This document shows positions 28,001 through 39,900 of a stretch of 64,000 bases of DNA, in pieces. The position numbers were made by a program, and so were the translations under genes. This DNA is from Torymus aiolomorphi (taxonomy: Eukaryota; Arthropoda; Insecta; Hymenoptera; Torymidae). The notes below the pieces were generated by a model. The model made no database searches. It worked only from the letters and a program-made list of their open reading frames with translations, and was not told where the DNA came from. The stretch's first letter is position 1; each line of letters opens with the position of its first letter. The DNA lies in contig CM070873.1 in the NCBI GenBank assembly GCA_036365515.1, positions 229,477,876-229,541,875 of the forward strand, given 5' to 3'.

Positions 28001-28740
28001 TTACAGATAAGAATAGGTAGAATGGTTATTACGAAAATTCGCGAGACGTTTTTGAGATTTGAAATGATGATTATACTTATGAAGCTATATATGTATATAT
28101 TAAGTTGAACCCCAGTTTACTTTAGTATATGGTTTTTGGTCTAGGGATGCTGTTGCGCCATAATACGGTGTGCAGTGATCATAAAATTAATTTATTTTAA
28201 ACGTTTATTTCTCAATATTAGATATGGTATGATAAATATGTATTATTTTTATGTAGGAACAAAAATACATAAATGTGTGTGTGCAGTGTGTGTGTATGTA
28301 CACGGCCCGACATACGATTACATGTTTTACTGGTATCGTAGTATCGAATTTCTCGTTATATTTTTTTAATTCTATATTTCCACTAACTATTTTTGGTTAT
28401 TCACTGTACTTTCTATTAAGAAAAGTAGATGAGTTATATAATTTCTTAAAACGTGAAAACAATGTATTAGATAATGACACGAAATTTTTATATAAAAAAT
28501 ATGTGATCGGATCGACTCCGACATTACCCTAATTTTTTTTTTTTTTTTTTTAACAAATATAGAACTAGATACACCTATCTAGTGCATTAATAATTCTAAC
28601 AGTTCTATATTATTAACATTTATGCAGCATACTACTATTTTTGGACCATAAAAGACATTTAAAAAAAAAATAAAACTGCAATATGGACACGTAAAAAGTC
28701 AATGCAAGTACATATATAAAACATGATTTTTTTATTCCAA
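28001..28740. other. AT-rich spacer between mobile elements
   Basis: No gene is seen. It contains a GT-rich patch near 28275-28300 and T/A homopolymers near 28533-28550 and 28660-28672. Confidence 0.5.
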
Positions 28741-29300
28741 CTAGCCAAATCCATGCGCGCTGCGCGCGCTCTATGTATTTTTAATTTATTCTTTATAACT
28801 TATAAGCCGGAAATCTTTTTCTTTTAATTTTGATGCATCTTTAATAATTGATATAATACTGTATAGTACATTTACTCTTAACGAATACAAAATTTTGTAT
28901 ATTATTGACATAATTTATTCTAATATTAACATAATTAATTCTTCTAAGATTAAAACTTTGCTTATTGTTTTGAATTTTACCGTGCAATTCAATAACTAAT
29001 CGTATTGTGTTTTGAAATACTTTTCTACTTCTGGCCATACTTTAACAAATAATTAAAACATTTTATTTATTTTTTTAAGCAACCAACATTAATTTGATTA
29101 TTATTTATTTATTACTTTTCACTTTAATCATTTTCATTCCAATAAATATTCCAATAAATAATACCTAATTATCAAATAAAAATGCGTATTTAATTTTAAA
29201 TTCTCGCGCCTTTTATCCAAGAGCCAATCACAGATCAAATCTATATAGAGACTTCACTTCTTCCGGTCATCACTTTTTTAAGAAGGGACTTATAAAGAAT
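28741..29300 (-). mobile_element. Helitron-like 3' end, left copy
   Basis: Read on the minus strand, the terminus is a GC hairpin (GCGCGCGCAGCGCGC), then ATGGATTTGG, then CTAG followed by T. This is the Helitron 3' signature: a hairpin about 10 nt before CTRR, inserted before T. Homology to the plus-strand copy at 35950-36590 covers the whole 560 bp. Both copies contain a short frame beginning MARSRKVFQN. No Rep-helicase is present, so it is non-autonomous or truncated. Confidence 0.55.
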
Positions 29301-29480
29301 ATCATATTTTTTTTTGTAAAATTTTTCTGACTGTTCTCTCTCCCTATTCGCTAATTGCTTGAAAAAAATTTGAAACACAAACACCTAGAATCTAAGAAAA
29401 TGTTATTAGGTATTGTACTTTTTCATTCACCCACCTGCAGTCGCTTGCTGTGGCAAGCAACTGATCTATTGCCTCGATCT

Positions 29481-30617
29481 CAGAGCGGATTTATGGGGGG
29501 GGGGGGGGGGGTATAGCCCCCGGCCTCGGCTCTGAGGGGGCCTCATCACTCACGAAGTATAAAAAATGATTTTTAAAATTTTTAAAAATTATTTTGCAAT
29601 TTGACTTTTTTAAATACGCTGATAATTAAATTATAATTAATAATATATATTTATAAATAATTTATAAGAAAATTAGTTTAAATTATTTTATTACATTCAT
29701 AAAATCTGTTCTATAATTTAAAAGCTTGTTAAAAAATTATTTTTGTTTTAAAAAAAACGAGTAACAATTTTTAATAAATCAAATTTATTTAATCGCTATG
29801 AGGAATGGTCCGGATTGGAATTGAAAGTTCGCCTACTTTTTTAGCATTACCCTACATTCCCTTAAGGTGGTTGGAACGATTTTCAACTTCAATACAGTCT
29901 TTATACAAATTTAACAGTGGGTTTTTGAACATTATCTATGCACAATTAAAATTTCTGGTAATTTCCCCGAAAAAAACTGGAGATATGTTATAAAAAAAGT
30001 AACATAATTTTTAGTAGTACAAGGAACAATAATATAACAAACAACAATTTAATTACAAATTTAAATCAAAATTTTGCCCGAAAAATTTGCGAAATATCGT
30101 GGTACAAAGTTCGAGTTCTTGCTTAATTTGCAACTGCGCGCACGTGCGAGGAAGAAAGATAGAAGAGAAAAACAGAGACGGAGAAGGCGCTCGGCCCGGC
30201 TCCATATAGCATATCGTATATATGTTACGATACCGATTGCTAATTGTGGAGCGGAAAGATCGTTTTCAACTCTAAAACGAGTGAAAGATAAACATCTTTC
30301 CTTGCAAAAATGTTAGATGAAAGATTGTCAGCTTTGGCAAGAATCAAAATTGAAAGTGAATTACTCAGAACAATCGATTTTGAGGAACTTATTCACAATT
30401 TTGCTACTCAAAAATGTAGGAGAAAGTGTTAATTTAAATTATTCTAAAAACAAACAGCACATTTTTTATTTAAAAATATGTATAATGGACCTAATTTAAT
30501 TTGTGTTACAAAATAAAAATGTTTTTAATTTTAGTTAACATCTGCGTTTTTCGAATTCCATAAGTGGGCCTCATCATTTTTGAGCCCCGGGCCTCACGAA
30601 CATTAAATCCGGCCTTG
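29481..30617 (+). mobile_element. Decayed hAT element, 8-bp target duplication
   Basis: The left end CAGAGCGGATTTA and the inverse of the right end, CAAGGCCGGATTTA, match the common hAT CARGGCCGGATTTA terminus. The 8-bp sequence CTCGATCT occurs on both sides (29473-29480 and 30618-30625), the diagnostic hAT target-duplication length. A run of about 15 G lies near the left end. Interior transposase remains are listed separately. Confidence 0.85.
30210..30432 (+). pseudogene. hAT transposase C-terminal dimerisation fragment
   Basis: IPIANCGAERSFSTLKRVK is the conserved C-terminal hAT dimerisation block (the usual form is ...AERSFSxLKRIK). The frame then ends at a TAG, but the adjacent frame from the ATG at 30310 continues with LDERLSALARIKIESELL and DFEELIHNFA, the next conserved block. 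A single-nucleotide frameshift near 30308 explains the break. The N-terminal catalytic part is missing. Confidence 0.8.
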
Positions 30618-30716
30618 CTCGATCTTTTCCATTCTTGCTTTTAACATTTAAAGCGAACCCTTTAGACAATAAATACTTTAAAAGAAGTATTACATGACTA
30701 TTTTGAAATATTTATT

Positions 30717-31031
30717 TATTGCTGCTATTAGCATGGTCTGCGAAGCACATAAACGAGACAGATTGCAAAATCTTTAATTTTTACGTAGAAAGTCCTGTAG
30801 TCCATATTAGTGTGCTACGCAGGCCGCAGCCTGGAGATGTACAAAACTGTCTAAAAAAATCGCTGTAATAGATTTAGCGACTTTTTTAGACAGTTTTGTA
30901 CATCTCCAGACTGCGGTCTGCGTGGCACACTAATATGGAGTACAGGACTTATTGTTTTCTACGTAAAAATTAAAGATTTTGCAGCCTGTCTCGTTTATGT
31001 GCTTCGCAGGCCATGCTAATAGCAGCAATAA
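30717..31031. mobile_element. Foldback MITE, copy 1 (TGCTGCTATTAGC family)
   Basis: Arms of about 145 bp (30717-30866 and 30882-31031) are inverted copies; the ends read TTATTGCTGCTATTAGCATG and its near inverse. The centre is CTGTAATAGATTTAG. A diverged copy with an insertion in its right arm lies at 56045-56462. Non-coding. Confidence 0.75.
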
Positions 31032-31547
31032 CAAAATTTAAAAAAGTATTACACAATAGTTAAAGGTATTATGGATTTGCCCATAAATTAATTCAACCAC
31101 CTAAAGTGAGCATGGCTGTGAGTGGTAAAAACAGTTATGTTGTATAGCTATAAAAACTTTTAACTACCTATCAAATGATATAAAAGTTATAACTAGTGAT
31201 AAGCAAAATATTAAAAATAAACTGATGAGAATTTTTTCATCGGTCTTACAGTCTTATAAATTAAATTAAAATAATTAATATTTATGGTAGTCAGATTGCC
31301 CTTGTTTATAATCGCCCCCGCAGAATCTGAAATAAAAACTTAATTAAAACCTGGAAAAAAAACTTTATTAACAAAGGACTGCCCCCACCACCAAATTGCC
31401 CAATTGCCCAACGTTTCGAGCCCGCTCCGGCTCCTCCTCAGGGACTGAAATGAAACCCGCGATACACCTCCTTATATACCCATACCCACTTATTTCCTCT
31501 TACCCCCACCACCATCCACCTTCCCCTCTCCAACTTTCCATTCTCAC

Positions 31548-33497
31548 TTAAATTAATAAAGAATGATAAATGTTATCTAATTTACTTGACTCTACAATTA
31601 AATTTACATTATTCCGATTACTTAGAATGTGAATACTTTCAAGGCTTTCCCTTTTACATTTATTCTTAATCCCTTGTTCCAAAATATCTACACTCCCAAA
31701 ATCGAAAGAATGCAAACTATTTAAACAATGTTCTTTCAAACCCGATGTAAAATTTGTACTATATAAACTATATTGATGCTCATATATTCTCTTCTTCAAA
31801 TATCTACCCGTTTGACCAATATATAACATCCATTACAATCCCTACAATTAATTTTATAAACTACTCCCAATTTTAAACGTTTATCATCCTTGTCTTTACA
31901 ATAACTAAATAACTTTTCTAAATTATTATCGTTTCTAAAGAAAACTTGAATATTATGTTTACTAAAAACCCTTCTAATCCTTTCCGACAAACCTCTAACA
32001 TATGGTAAACTAAAATATGCGTTCTTTCCATTTCTATTCCTTGTTTGATTATCTGCCCGCTTCTTCAATCCACCATTATAAATTTCCCACACTCTCTCAT
32101 CAATCATTTTATCAATAAATTTTACCGGATAACTATTCTTAATAAATGTTTCTCTAACTAAATTTAAATTCTTTTTCCTAAAATCTTTATGTGATAATTT
32201 CATCGCTCTGTCAATGACACCTTTGATCGCACCTGTCTTGTTTCCGAATTGGTGGTGAGAATCAAAATTTAAAAATCTACCTGACCATGTAGGTTTTCTA
32301 TACCAATCTAATTTCACTCTATTATTATTAACTCTAATGACTCTAATATCTAAAAAACTCAATTGATTATCTGACTCGACCTCTTTTGTGAATTTAATTC
32401 TATCATGCGGATAGAATGATCCATATCATCCACCATATCATCCACAAAACATTCAGGTACAACTGCAAAAATTTCATCAACATATCTTTTAAAAATAATT
32501 GGCTGAAAAACCAACTTAGACAAAGCAACACTTTCCAATTTTTCCATTACTAAATTCGCTATAACAGGTGACAAAGGTGATCCCATTGGACAACCATATC
32601 TTTGCTCATATAAACTATTATCAAAAGAAAAAATTGTGTTTTTAAAAACCAAATTAAGTGCCTTTACAAATTCATCTTTTGTTAAACTAGTATGTACTTT
32701 AATTTCAGATCTTGTATAATATCATTCAACAACTCTAGAGGTATATTTGTAAACAATGTCACTACATCCAATGAAATCATCCTATGATCATTCGGAATAA
32801 CAATATCTTTCATTATATCATAAAAACTCCAACTATCTTTAATATATGAATTTGTTTTACCAACTATCTTGAACAATATATTAGACAAAAAACTCGCCAG
32901 TCTATAAGTCAGAAATGATATTATTATTCTATATGTCAACTGTTCTTTGTGAATCTTAGGAAGCCCATAACATTTAGCTACAGTGCCATTTTCACATTTT
33001 AAATATTTAAACATACTATCCTTAATATAAGCTTTTGTTTTCCAATGCATCAATAATTCTTTCAATTTATCTTGTAGTCTATTGATATGTCGATTCTTAA
33101 TTTTCACGTAAGTGGTATCATCATCCAACATAAGTTGAATTTTATTTATATAATCCCTTTTATCTGGAACTACCGTTACATTTCCTTTATCTGCTTTTTG
33201 GAAGATCATATTCGGATTCTTTCTCAAGAATTTCTTCGTTATTTTTAATTCATGCAACAAATTACGGTTCAAATAATTATCAAATCTATTTTCTCTTTTA
33301 AAATTATTAATAACTCTAACTAAAGAACTCCTACATTCTTTTTTAAACTCTAGATTAAAACTACTAATACTACTTTCTACCTCAGCGATGATATTCTTGA
33401 TCGGAAGAGCTTTACTTGAATATGATATTCCAAATTTAGCACCCTTTGACATGATAATCAGATAATCAAACAAGGAATAGAAATGGAAAGAACGCAT
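31548..33497 (-). pseudogene. Penelope-type reverse transcriptase and GIY-YIG endonuclease, frameshifted
   Basis: Four overlapping frames (33497-32682, 32652-32359, 32362-31796, 31829-31548) together make one broken polyprotein. Landmarks in order are KADKGNVTVVPD, YGLPKIHK, SLDVVTLFTNIP (motif A aspartate), MGSPLSPVIANLVMEKLE (motif B), then YVDE at 32483-32472 where YVDD is expected, WYRKPTWSGRFLNF, and LYIGQTGRYLKKRIYEH of the GIY-YIG nuclease. Frame breaks occur near 32700, 32390 and 31815. The second catalytic aspartate of motif C is Glu. The element is therefore very probably inactive at this locus. Confidence 0.85.
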
Positions 33498-33523
33498 ATT
33501 TTAGTTTACCATATGTTAGAGGT

Positions 33524-33891
33524 TTGTCGGAAAGGATTAGAAGGGGTTTTAGTAAACATAATATTCAAGTTTTCTTTAGAAACGATAATAATTTAGAAAG
33601 GTTATTTAGTCATTGTAAAGACAAGGATGATAAAGGTTTAAAATCGGGAGCAGTTTATAAAATTAATTGTAGGGATTGTAATGGATGTTATATATTGGTC
33701 AAACGGGTAGATATTTGAAGAAGAGAATATATGAACATCAATATAGTTTACGTAGTACAAATTTTACATCGGGTTTGAAAGAACACTGTTTAATAGTTTG
33801 CATTCTTTCGATTTTGGGAGTGTGGATATTTTGGAACAAGGGATTAAGAATAAATATAAGAGGGAAAGCCTTGAAAGTATTCACATTCTAA
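33524..33891 (+). pseudogene. Duplicated GIY-YIG end of the Penelope-like element
   Basis: This is the right inverted arm's copy of the linker and endonuclease. It shows the same reading-frame break between NCRDCNGCYI and LYIGQTGRYLKKRIYEH as the left arm, plus its own later frameshift after KEHCL. It lacks the reverse transcriptase. Confidence 0.8.
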
Positions 33892-34282
33892 GGAATCGTA
33901 ATAATGTAAATTTAATTGTATTTAGATAACATTTATCATTCTTTATTAATTTAAGTGAGAATGGAAAGTTGGAGAGGGGAAGGTGGATGGTGGTGGGGGT
34001 AAGAGGAAATAAGTGGGTATGGGTATATAAGGAGGTGTATCGCGGGTTTCATTTCAGTCCCTGAGTAGGAGCCAGAGCGGGCTCGAAACGTTGGGCAATT
34101 GGGCAATTTGGTGGTGGGGGCAGTCCTTTGCTAATAAAGTTTTTTTTCCAGGTTTTAATTAAGTTTTTATTTCAGATTCTGCGGGAGCGATTATAAACAA
34201 GGGCAATCTGACTGCCATAAATATTAATTATTTTAATTTAATTTATAAGACTGTAAGACCGATGAAAAAATTCTCATCAGTT

Positions 34283-34511
34283 GATAGTAAGTTGCAGTCG
34301 ACATAAGTAATATTTTTAATAATATTAAAAATAAATTTAAAAAATGTATTAAATCTAATTCTTTTGTTTCAAATTTTTTAAATTTTATCGATTGTTATTT
34401 TGAAAAATTCGAGGAATTTTATTTAATTTAAAGTTTTAGTTTTAAGTCTACATGTGCCAGCCTATGTACAACTATCTCTATAGGATTTACTAATGTAAAT
34501 ATTATTGGTAA

Positions 34512-34542
<31 letters not shown>

Positions 34543-35303
34543 TAATTAGTTATCGGACAAAAACAAAATGTTGACTTTTTTCCGTCTTCAAAAAATGTTG
34601 CCCAGTAACGGCCTCGTTAAGATTCGGTGGAATTTTGGGTTTCAACAAATATTAATACACAGTAATAAATGTCAAAATGTTTTAAAGTATTATAACGAAA
34701 AATTGAAAATTAATAAAATTACGTTATTTTTTAGACTCCGTGCCTAATGTACCGCTTTTTCGCACGTTTAGGTTTTCAAGCATGTGCTAAAATAGCACTT
34801 TACGCGCGTTGTGTCAAAAAATAATGTTCGTAATATTTTATAACAACATAAATTATTGGATAAAATAATTAGATAAAAATAAGATCTATCTTAGTTGACA
34901 TCAACATGCAACATATGCCTCCGTATACATATATTGTCGATTTAGTAAAAGGTACCGTCTTAGAATTTGTTGAAACTAGGACGTTAAATACTTATATTAA
35001 TTATATTACATCTACCCGTTCAAGGTTAAACATCTACTTTTTGTTTACGTAAAATTAAAATGAGATGCACTTTGAGGACTCTCAATCATGTCCCCTCTCT
35101 CCCCGCCGTAGCTCTCCGCTCACCGCGCATCTCCACGCCCAGCCAACGAACTCGGTGTTTCGTTTACGTTTTCACTTACCTCTTTCCCAAATGCCTGACA
35201 AGCGACCAAGATCCCTCTGCGTTTTTATTCTTTGATAATTTTTCTATTAAAATAAAGGTTTTTTAACTTTATTTCTGCTTTTTTTTGTAAGTGATTTTTA
35301 TGC
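34283..35303. other. Spacer without a gene
   Basis: AT-rich sequence containing TAAA and AAT runs (34509-34546) and a GC-richer patch at 35060-35215 with a 68-codon frame of unknown nature. Nothing is recognised. Confidence 0.45.
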
Positions 35304-35725
35304 TTAAGGGGGTCCGAAAGTCAATTAAAAATTCAAATTTCGCGCCACAATATAGCAGACGAAAAAATAAGTAATTTGCCTATAACAAATAGTAAAAACA
35401 ATATTACGGAAAATCAGGACTGCATTTCCCTCCGTTACATTATTATCTATCATTTTACAAAGTTTGAAGTTTCTATATAAATATTTCGCTGAATGGCATT
35501 TGAATAATGTCTCAAAATCAAGTAATTCAAATGCCATTCAGCGAAATATTTATGTAGAAACTGCAAACTTTGTAAAATGATAGATAATAATGTAACGGAG
35601 GGCAATGCAGTCCTGGTTTTCCGTAATATTGTTTTTACTAATTGTTATAGGCAAATTACTTATTTTTTGTCTGCTATATTGTGGCGCGAAATTTGAATTT
35701 TTAATTGACTTTCGGACCCCCTTAA
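35304..35725. mobile_element. TTAA-flanked palindromic MITE, Kolobok/piggyBac-type target
   Basis: Two nearly perfect arms of about 205 bp run from TTAAGGGGGTCCGAAAGTCA to the inverse, with about 18 bp between them. TTAA at 35304-35307 and 35722-35725 is the likely target duplication, and GGGG-first termini fit Kolobok better than piggyBac. A second unit of similar design but different sequence is at 58687-59094. Non-coding. Confidence 0.7.
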
Positions 35726-35949
35726 ACCCCTTATAACCACAATCTTCCGCAAGAGCCTATGTTTTTCAAGAATTATTTTCTTCAAAAAATGCGCGATGAA
35801 AAATACTGAAAAAATTTATGAATCTTATTTTAAATTAAGGAATAACATATACAAATTATAAATTGTTGGCTGCTTTTTTGCAATAGGTAGGGAAGTCCTT
35901 AATAAGTGATCAATAAAAACAGAACTTTCTAACAGAAATTAACAGTAAT

Positions 35950-36590
35950 AATCCCTTTTTAAAAAAGTGATGACCGCAAAGAAGTTAAGCCTCTATAGAT
36001 TTGATCTGTGATTGGTTCTTGCCTAAAAGGTGCGAGAATTTAAAATTAAATATACATTTTTATTTGATAATTAGGTATTATTTATTGGAATATTTATTGG
36101 AATGAAAATGATTAAAGTGAAAAGTATTAAATAAATAATAATCAAATTAACATGGGTTGCAGCTTAAAAAAAATAAATAACATGTTTTAATTATTTGTTA
36201 AAGTGATGGCCAGAAGTAGAAAAGTATTTCAGAACATAATACGATTAGTTATTGAATTGCGCAGTAAAATTCAAAACAATAAGCAATGTTTTAATCTGAG
36301 AAGAATTAATTATGTTTATATTTGAATAAATTATGTCAATATTATGTTCAGATTTTATTCTTTATTTAATACATTCCCGAAAAAAAAATATTCGAATAAG
36401 CTTAAAGATTTCTAGCCTCAAAATTTTGTATTCGTTAAGAGTAAATGTACTACAGTATTATATCAATTATTCAAGATGCATCAAAATTAAAAGAAAAAGA
36501 TTTGTGGCTTATAAGGAATAAATTATTCTTTGCATGTTTAAGAAAAAAAAGTACATAAAGCGCGCGCAGCGCGCATGGATTTGGCTAGTA
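35950..36590 (+). mobile_element. Helitron-like element, right copy
   Basis: Inverted homologue of 28741-29300, ending GCGCGCGCAGCGCGC, ATGGATTTGG, CTAG and then T. Its left boundary, near CTCTATAGATTTGATCTGTG, is less certain. It contains the MARSRKVFQN frame (36208 onward), which soon stops. The two copies point outward and bracket the 7-kb transposon nest. Confidence 0.55.
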
Positions 36591-36974
36591 AAAGTAAATT
36601 TAATGTTAGTTCGCAGGTGTCGATTTTGAAGCTGAGAAAAATTAGTAAAATTTAAAACATCGACATCTGATAAAACGATCTAAGTACTTATATCAGAATT
36701 CCATTTACGAAAATATAATAATAAGACGCGTGCTGAATACAATGACGATCATTCTTTCGATTTGTCTTTCTTAATATAGCTAATTCACCGCAACTTTCCC
36801 AGATAAAAGTCCGCTATAAGATTACATACGATAAGATTACAATGTGCCAGAGTATGGATTATATTGACGTGCACGCAGTTTCACTAGACTTTCTGTGTAC
36901 TCGTACTCGCGGTCATCATCTAGTCGTTTCAAAATTCGTCCAGATCTCACAGTTCACTTACTTTCAATGCAGCC
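36591..36974 (+). other. 5' flank of the ABCB transporter gene
   Basis: Probably holds the promoter and 5' UTR for the gene that starts at 36975. No TATA box or strong initiator is recognisable. It directly abuts a Helitron-like 3' end, so regulatory DNA here may be partly element-derived. Confidence 0.35.
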
Positions 36975-39900
36975 ATGGCGCGAAAAGCGCACGCGATGAG
37001 GAATCACAAAAATTTGCGACTCGTCATACCATCAGACGCCAATTTCAATGATTCGGTGATACTGCAACATCCCGCCAAACCTGTCAATTCTCAGACGGAG
37101 GAGAAACCAGAAATCTATCGAAAGAAGAGTTATGCTCCGAAAATGTAAGTTTTCGAGAGCTTATATTAAGGTGATGTGATACCCACACTATTACTCAATT
37201 CTGGGTTCCCGCTTTTCTCCTTTAATTTTAAACTTTTTGAAAAAAACTCTTTGACACGTTTTAAGTTTAATAAAGAACTACAACATATCAAAGAGTTTTT
37301 TTCTTAAAATTAAAAATTGAATGAGAAAAACGGGAACCCAATTTTGAGTAATAGCGTGGGTGTCGTTTCAGTAGTTTTCAATTAAAATTAAAATCTTTCA
37401 AACGTTTTTTGTGGTTTGTGTATAGAGTTCCGTTGATTAAATGAATCCTGCACCAAAATGCAACATTATTGCATAATGCATGTTAAGTTGAGAAATTAAC
37501 GTTGTCCTTTTGAATATAATCATCATGGTTGATCGAATAGCCTATGGTTATTTCTAATATAAAAAATAATACATTTTATTTAATCTTATTCTTAGAATCA
37601 AAAAGGAACCAGAAAAGGCACAATCAGCTCCAGTACCATTTTTTAAACTGGTAAGAATCCTAGCATGTTTTTTAGAATATATTTTTTTAAAGCAATATTA
37701 TAGAGTTAAGCACAGTAAAATGATTTATAATGTTCTTCAAAGAGGCATATTTGCAAATCATCGTGATAATGGACGTATCATATTGATTACTGAAAATATA
37801 TAAACATATTAGGGAACCTTGCATAAATGATTGTAATTTACCAAAATATATTTTGTCAATGATTATGAAATCTATGGGAAAATTAACGAATTGAATTATT
37901 TTATTGATGCTATCTTAATAAAATACAAAAAGTAGGTACATATTATTATACCAAAGATAAGTTGTATCGTGAAGTGGCTCCTACATTTATAAATCATTGA
38001 AAGATTAAGACTTTTTATTTATATGATTGCATAACAATTCTAATCAGCTCTAGTAGTAAAATCTGTTTTATTTATAGTATTACAGTCGAGCTCAGTGTAC
38101 ATATGCAGATACTAATAATTAAATCCCGTATTAAAAATCATAATTGAAACAATAAAATAATTATTTACAACAACAATATCTCTCGTTAGTTTCAGTTTGC
38201 AACATGCTTCGAAAAGTTTCTCATGTTCTTGGGCGTCGTATGCTCCCTCATAACCGGACTGGCGCTACCTGCAAATATCTACATATTTGGTGATCTCGTT
38301 GGCTCAATGGTCAAAGCTGAGATGAACCATGCCATAGTCGCGCAAAACTTCAGCATGACGGCAGAGCAGAACGCAACCAGCAAGAGCCTTATAATGGATG
38401 CGGTTACGAATTTTGCAATCGGAAACTCCATCATCGGTGTTATTTTACTGGTCTTCTCGTACTTCAGCATAATGTTCTTTAATTATACCGCCCTCAAGCA
38501 GAGCTTCCGAGTCAGGATATTGTATCTGCGATCGGTCTTGCATCAGGACATCGCGTGGTATGACCTCTCGAAGAGCGGCGAAGTGGCGAGTAGATTGACA
38601 GAGTGAGTATTATATACCAACCCTGGTAGAAAATTAATCATAAGTTGGCCAGAATATGGCTAAGCATATTCTGGCCAACTTATGGTTAATTTTCTACCAG
38701 GGAAGTTTAGAAACGATTGCGTTATTACTTTTGTATCATTTCTGTAGCATAAACCATAAAAGTATACGTGCACTTCACCTGCTCATTTATGTGCCCTTAT
38801 CGGACGAACGCGATAAGTGATAATATATCAAGTGAAATAAATTCATGATGAATATTATTGATAAATGAGGATAAAAACTTTTTTTTTATAAAAGAAATTA
38901 TTAAAAACATATAAACGCATATAAAATTATAATAAAATAAACATAGACTATTTTTATTAATAACTCTGGATAGAAAGGATAAGCGAATATACTTGTCAAA
39001 TGCATTTATTCAATGCAGATGTATATCCTCATAAAACAATAAATTTGTGTTATCTTAGGTAATTTCACGCCACTTGGTATTGCTCAATATTTACGAATTA
39101 TGCAGGAGCTTTCACAATACAATTCGTGTTTTTAAGTGTGTTGATAAACTAAAAACAAAGTCAATTTTTGTATTAGTGTTTAAACTATCCAAACACCTGG
39201 TAATTTGTGAAAATAGAAACTTTTACTTAATGGGTAATCAATATCAGTCAGGAATAAATTGGGAGATAAATTTATAGATACAAGATAGCTGAAAGGTAAT
39301 CAATATAGCTACTACATTTTCATTCATAAACATCAGCCACCTTTATTCGATATAAATCGGATATTAAATAACAATTCCCCATCCTCACACAGAGACGTAA
39401 TAAAATTCGAGGACGGTATCGGCGAGAAGATCCCTATGGTCCTGCACAACATTTTCGCGTTCGTGGGTAACATTGCTCTCGCCTTCTGGACGGGCTGGAA
39501 GCTGGCGTTCGTCTCTCTCTCCTCCGTGCCCATAATGGTCCTCGTGCTCGGCTGCACCGTGTACATAAGTTCGAGTCTCACGCGCAAAGAGACCGAGGTA
39601 TACGCCATCGCGGGTGCCATCGCCGAGGAAGTCCTCGCTGGTGTTCGCACCGTTGTCGCCTTTTCCGGCCAGAGTAAGGAGCTTAAGCGCTACACGAGCA
39701 GCTTGCAGATGACGTACAAGAACAACGTGAAGAAGGGATTTCTTTCGGGGCTGGGAATAGGCACAATTTGGTTCAGCATATACGCGAGTTACGCTCTGTC
39801 ATTCTGGTACGGGGTGACGTTGATACTGGATGAGCGAACCCTGCCGTATGAAGAACAGACGTATAATGCCACGACGATGATAACGGTGAGTGGAGGATTT

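Larger units (their letters stand above)
31220..34282 (-). mobile_element. Penelope-like retroelement with inverted long arms
   Basis: Arms 31220-32055 and 33459-34282 (about 830 bp) are inverted copies that enclose about 1.4 kb of unique reverse-transcriptase sequence. Each arm contains the element's 3' part: the linker, the GIY-YIG endonuclease and the 3' UTR with CGTTTCGAGCCCGC. Duplicated terminal sequence in direct or inverted orientation is a known property of Penelope-like elements. The element sits between two opposed Helitron-like ends, suggesting layered insertions. Confidence 0.85.

Noticed and set aside
27645..28003. Long palindromes read as transcription terminators or structural RNA genes
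   Set aside because: Target-site duplications and dispersed near-identical copies identify them as mobile elements.
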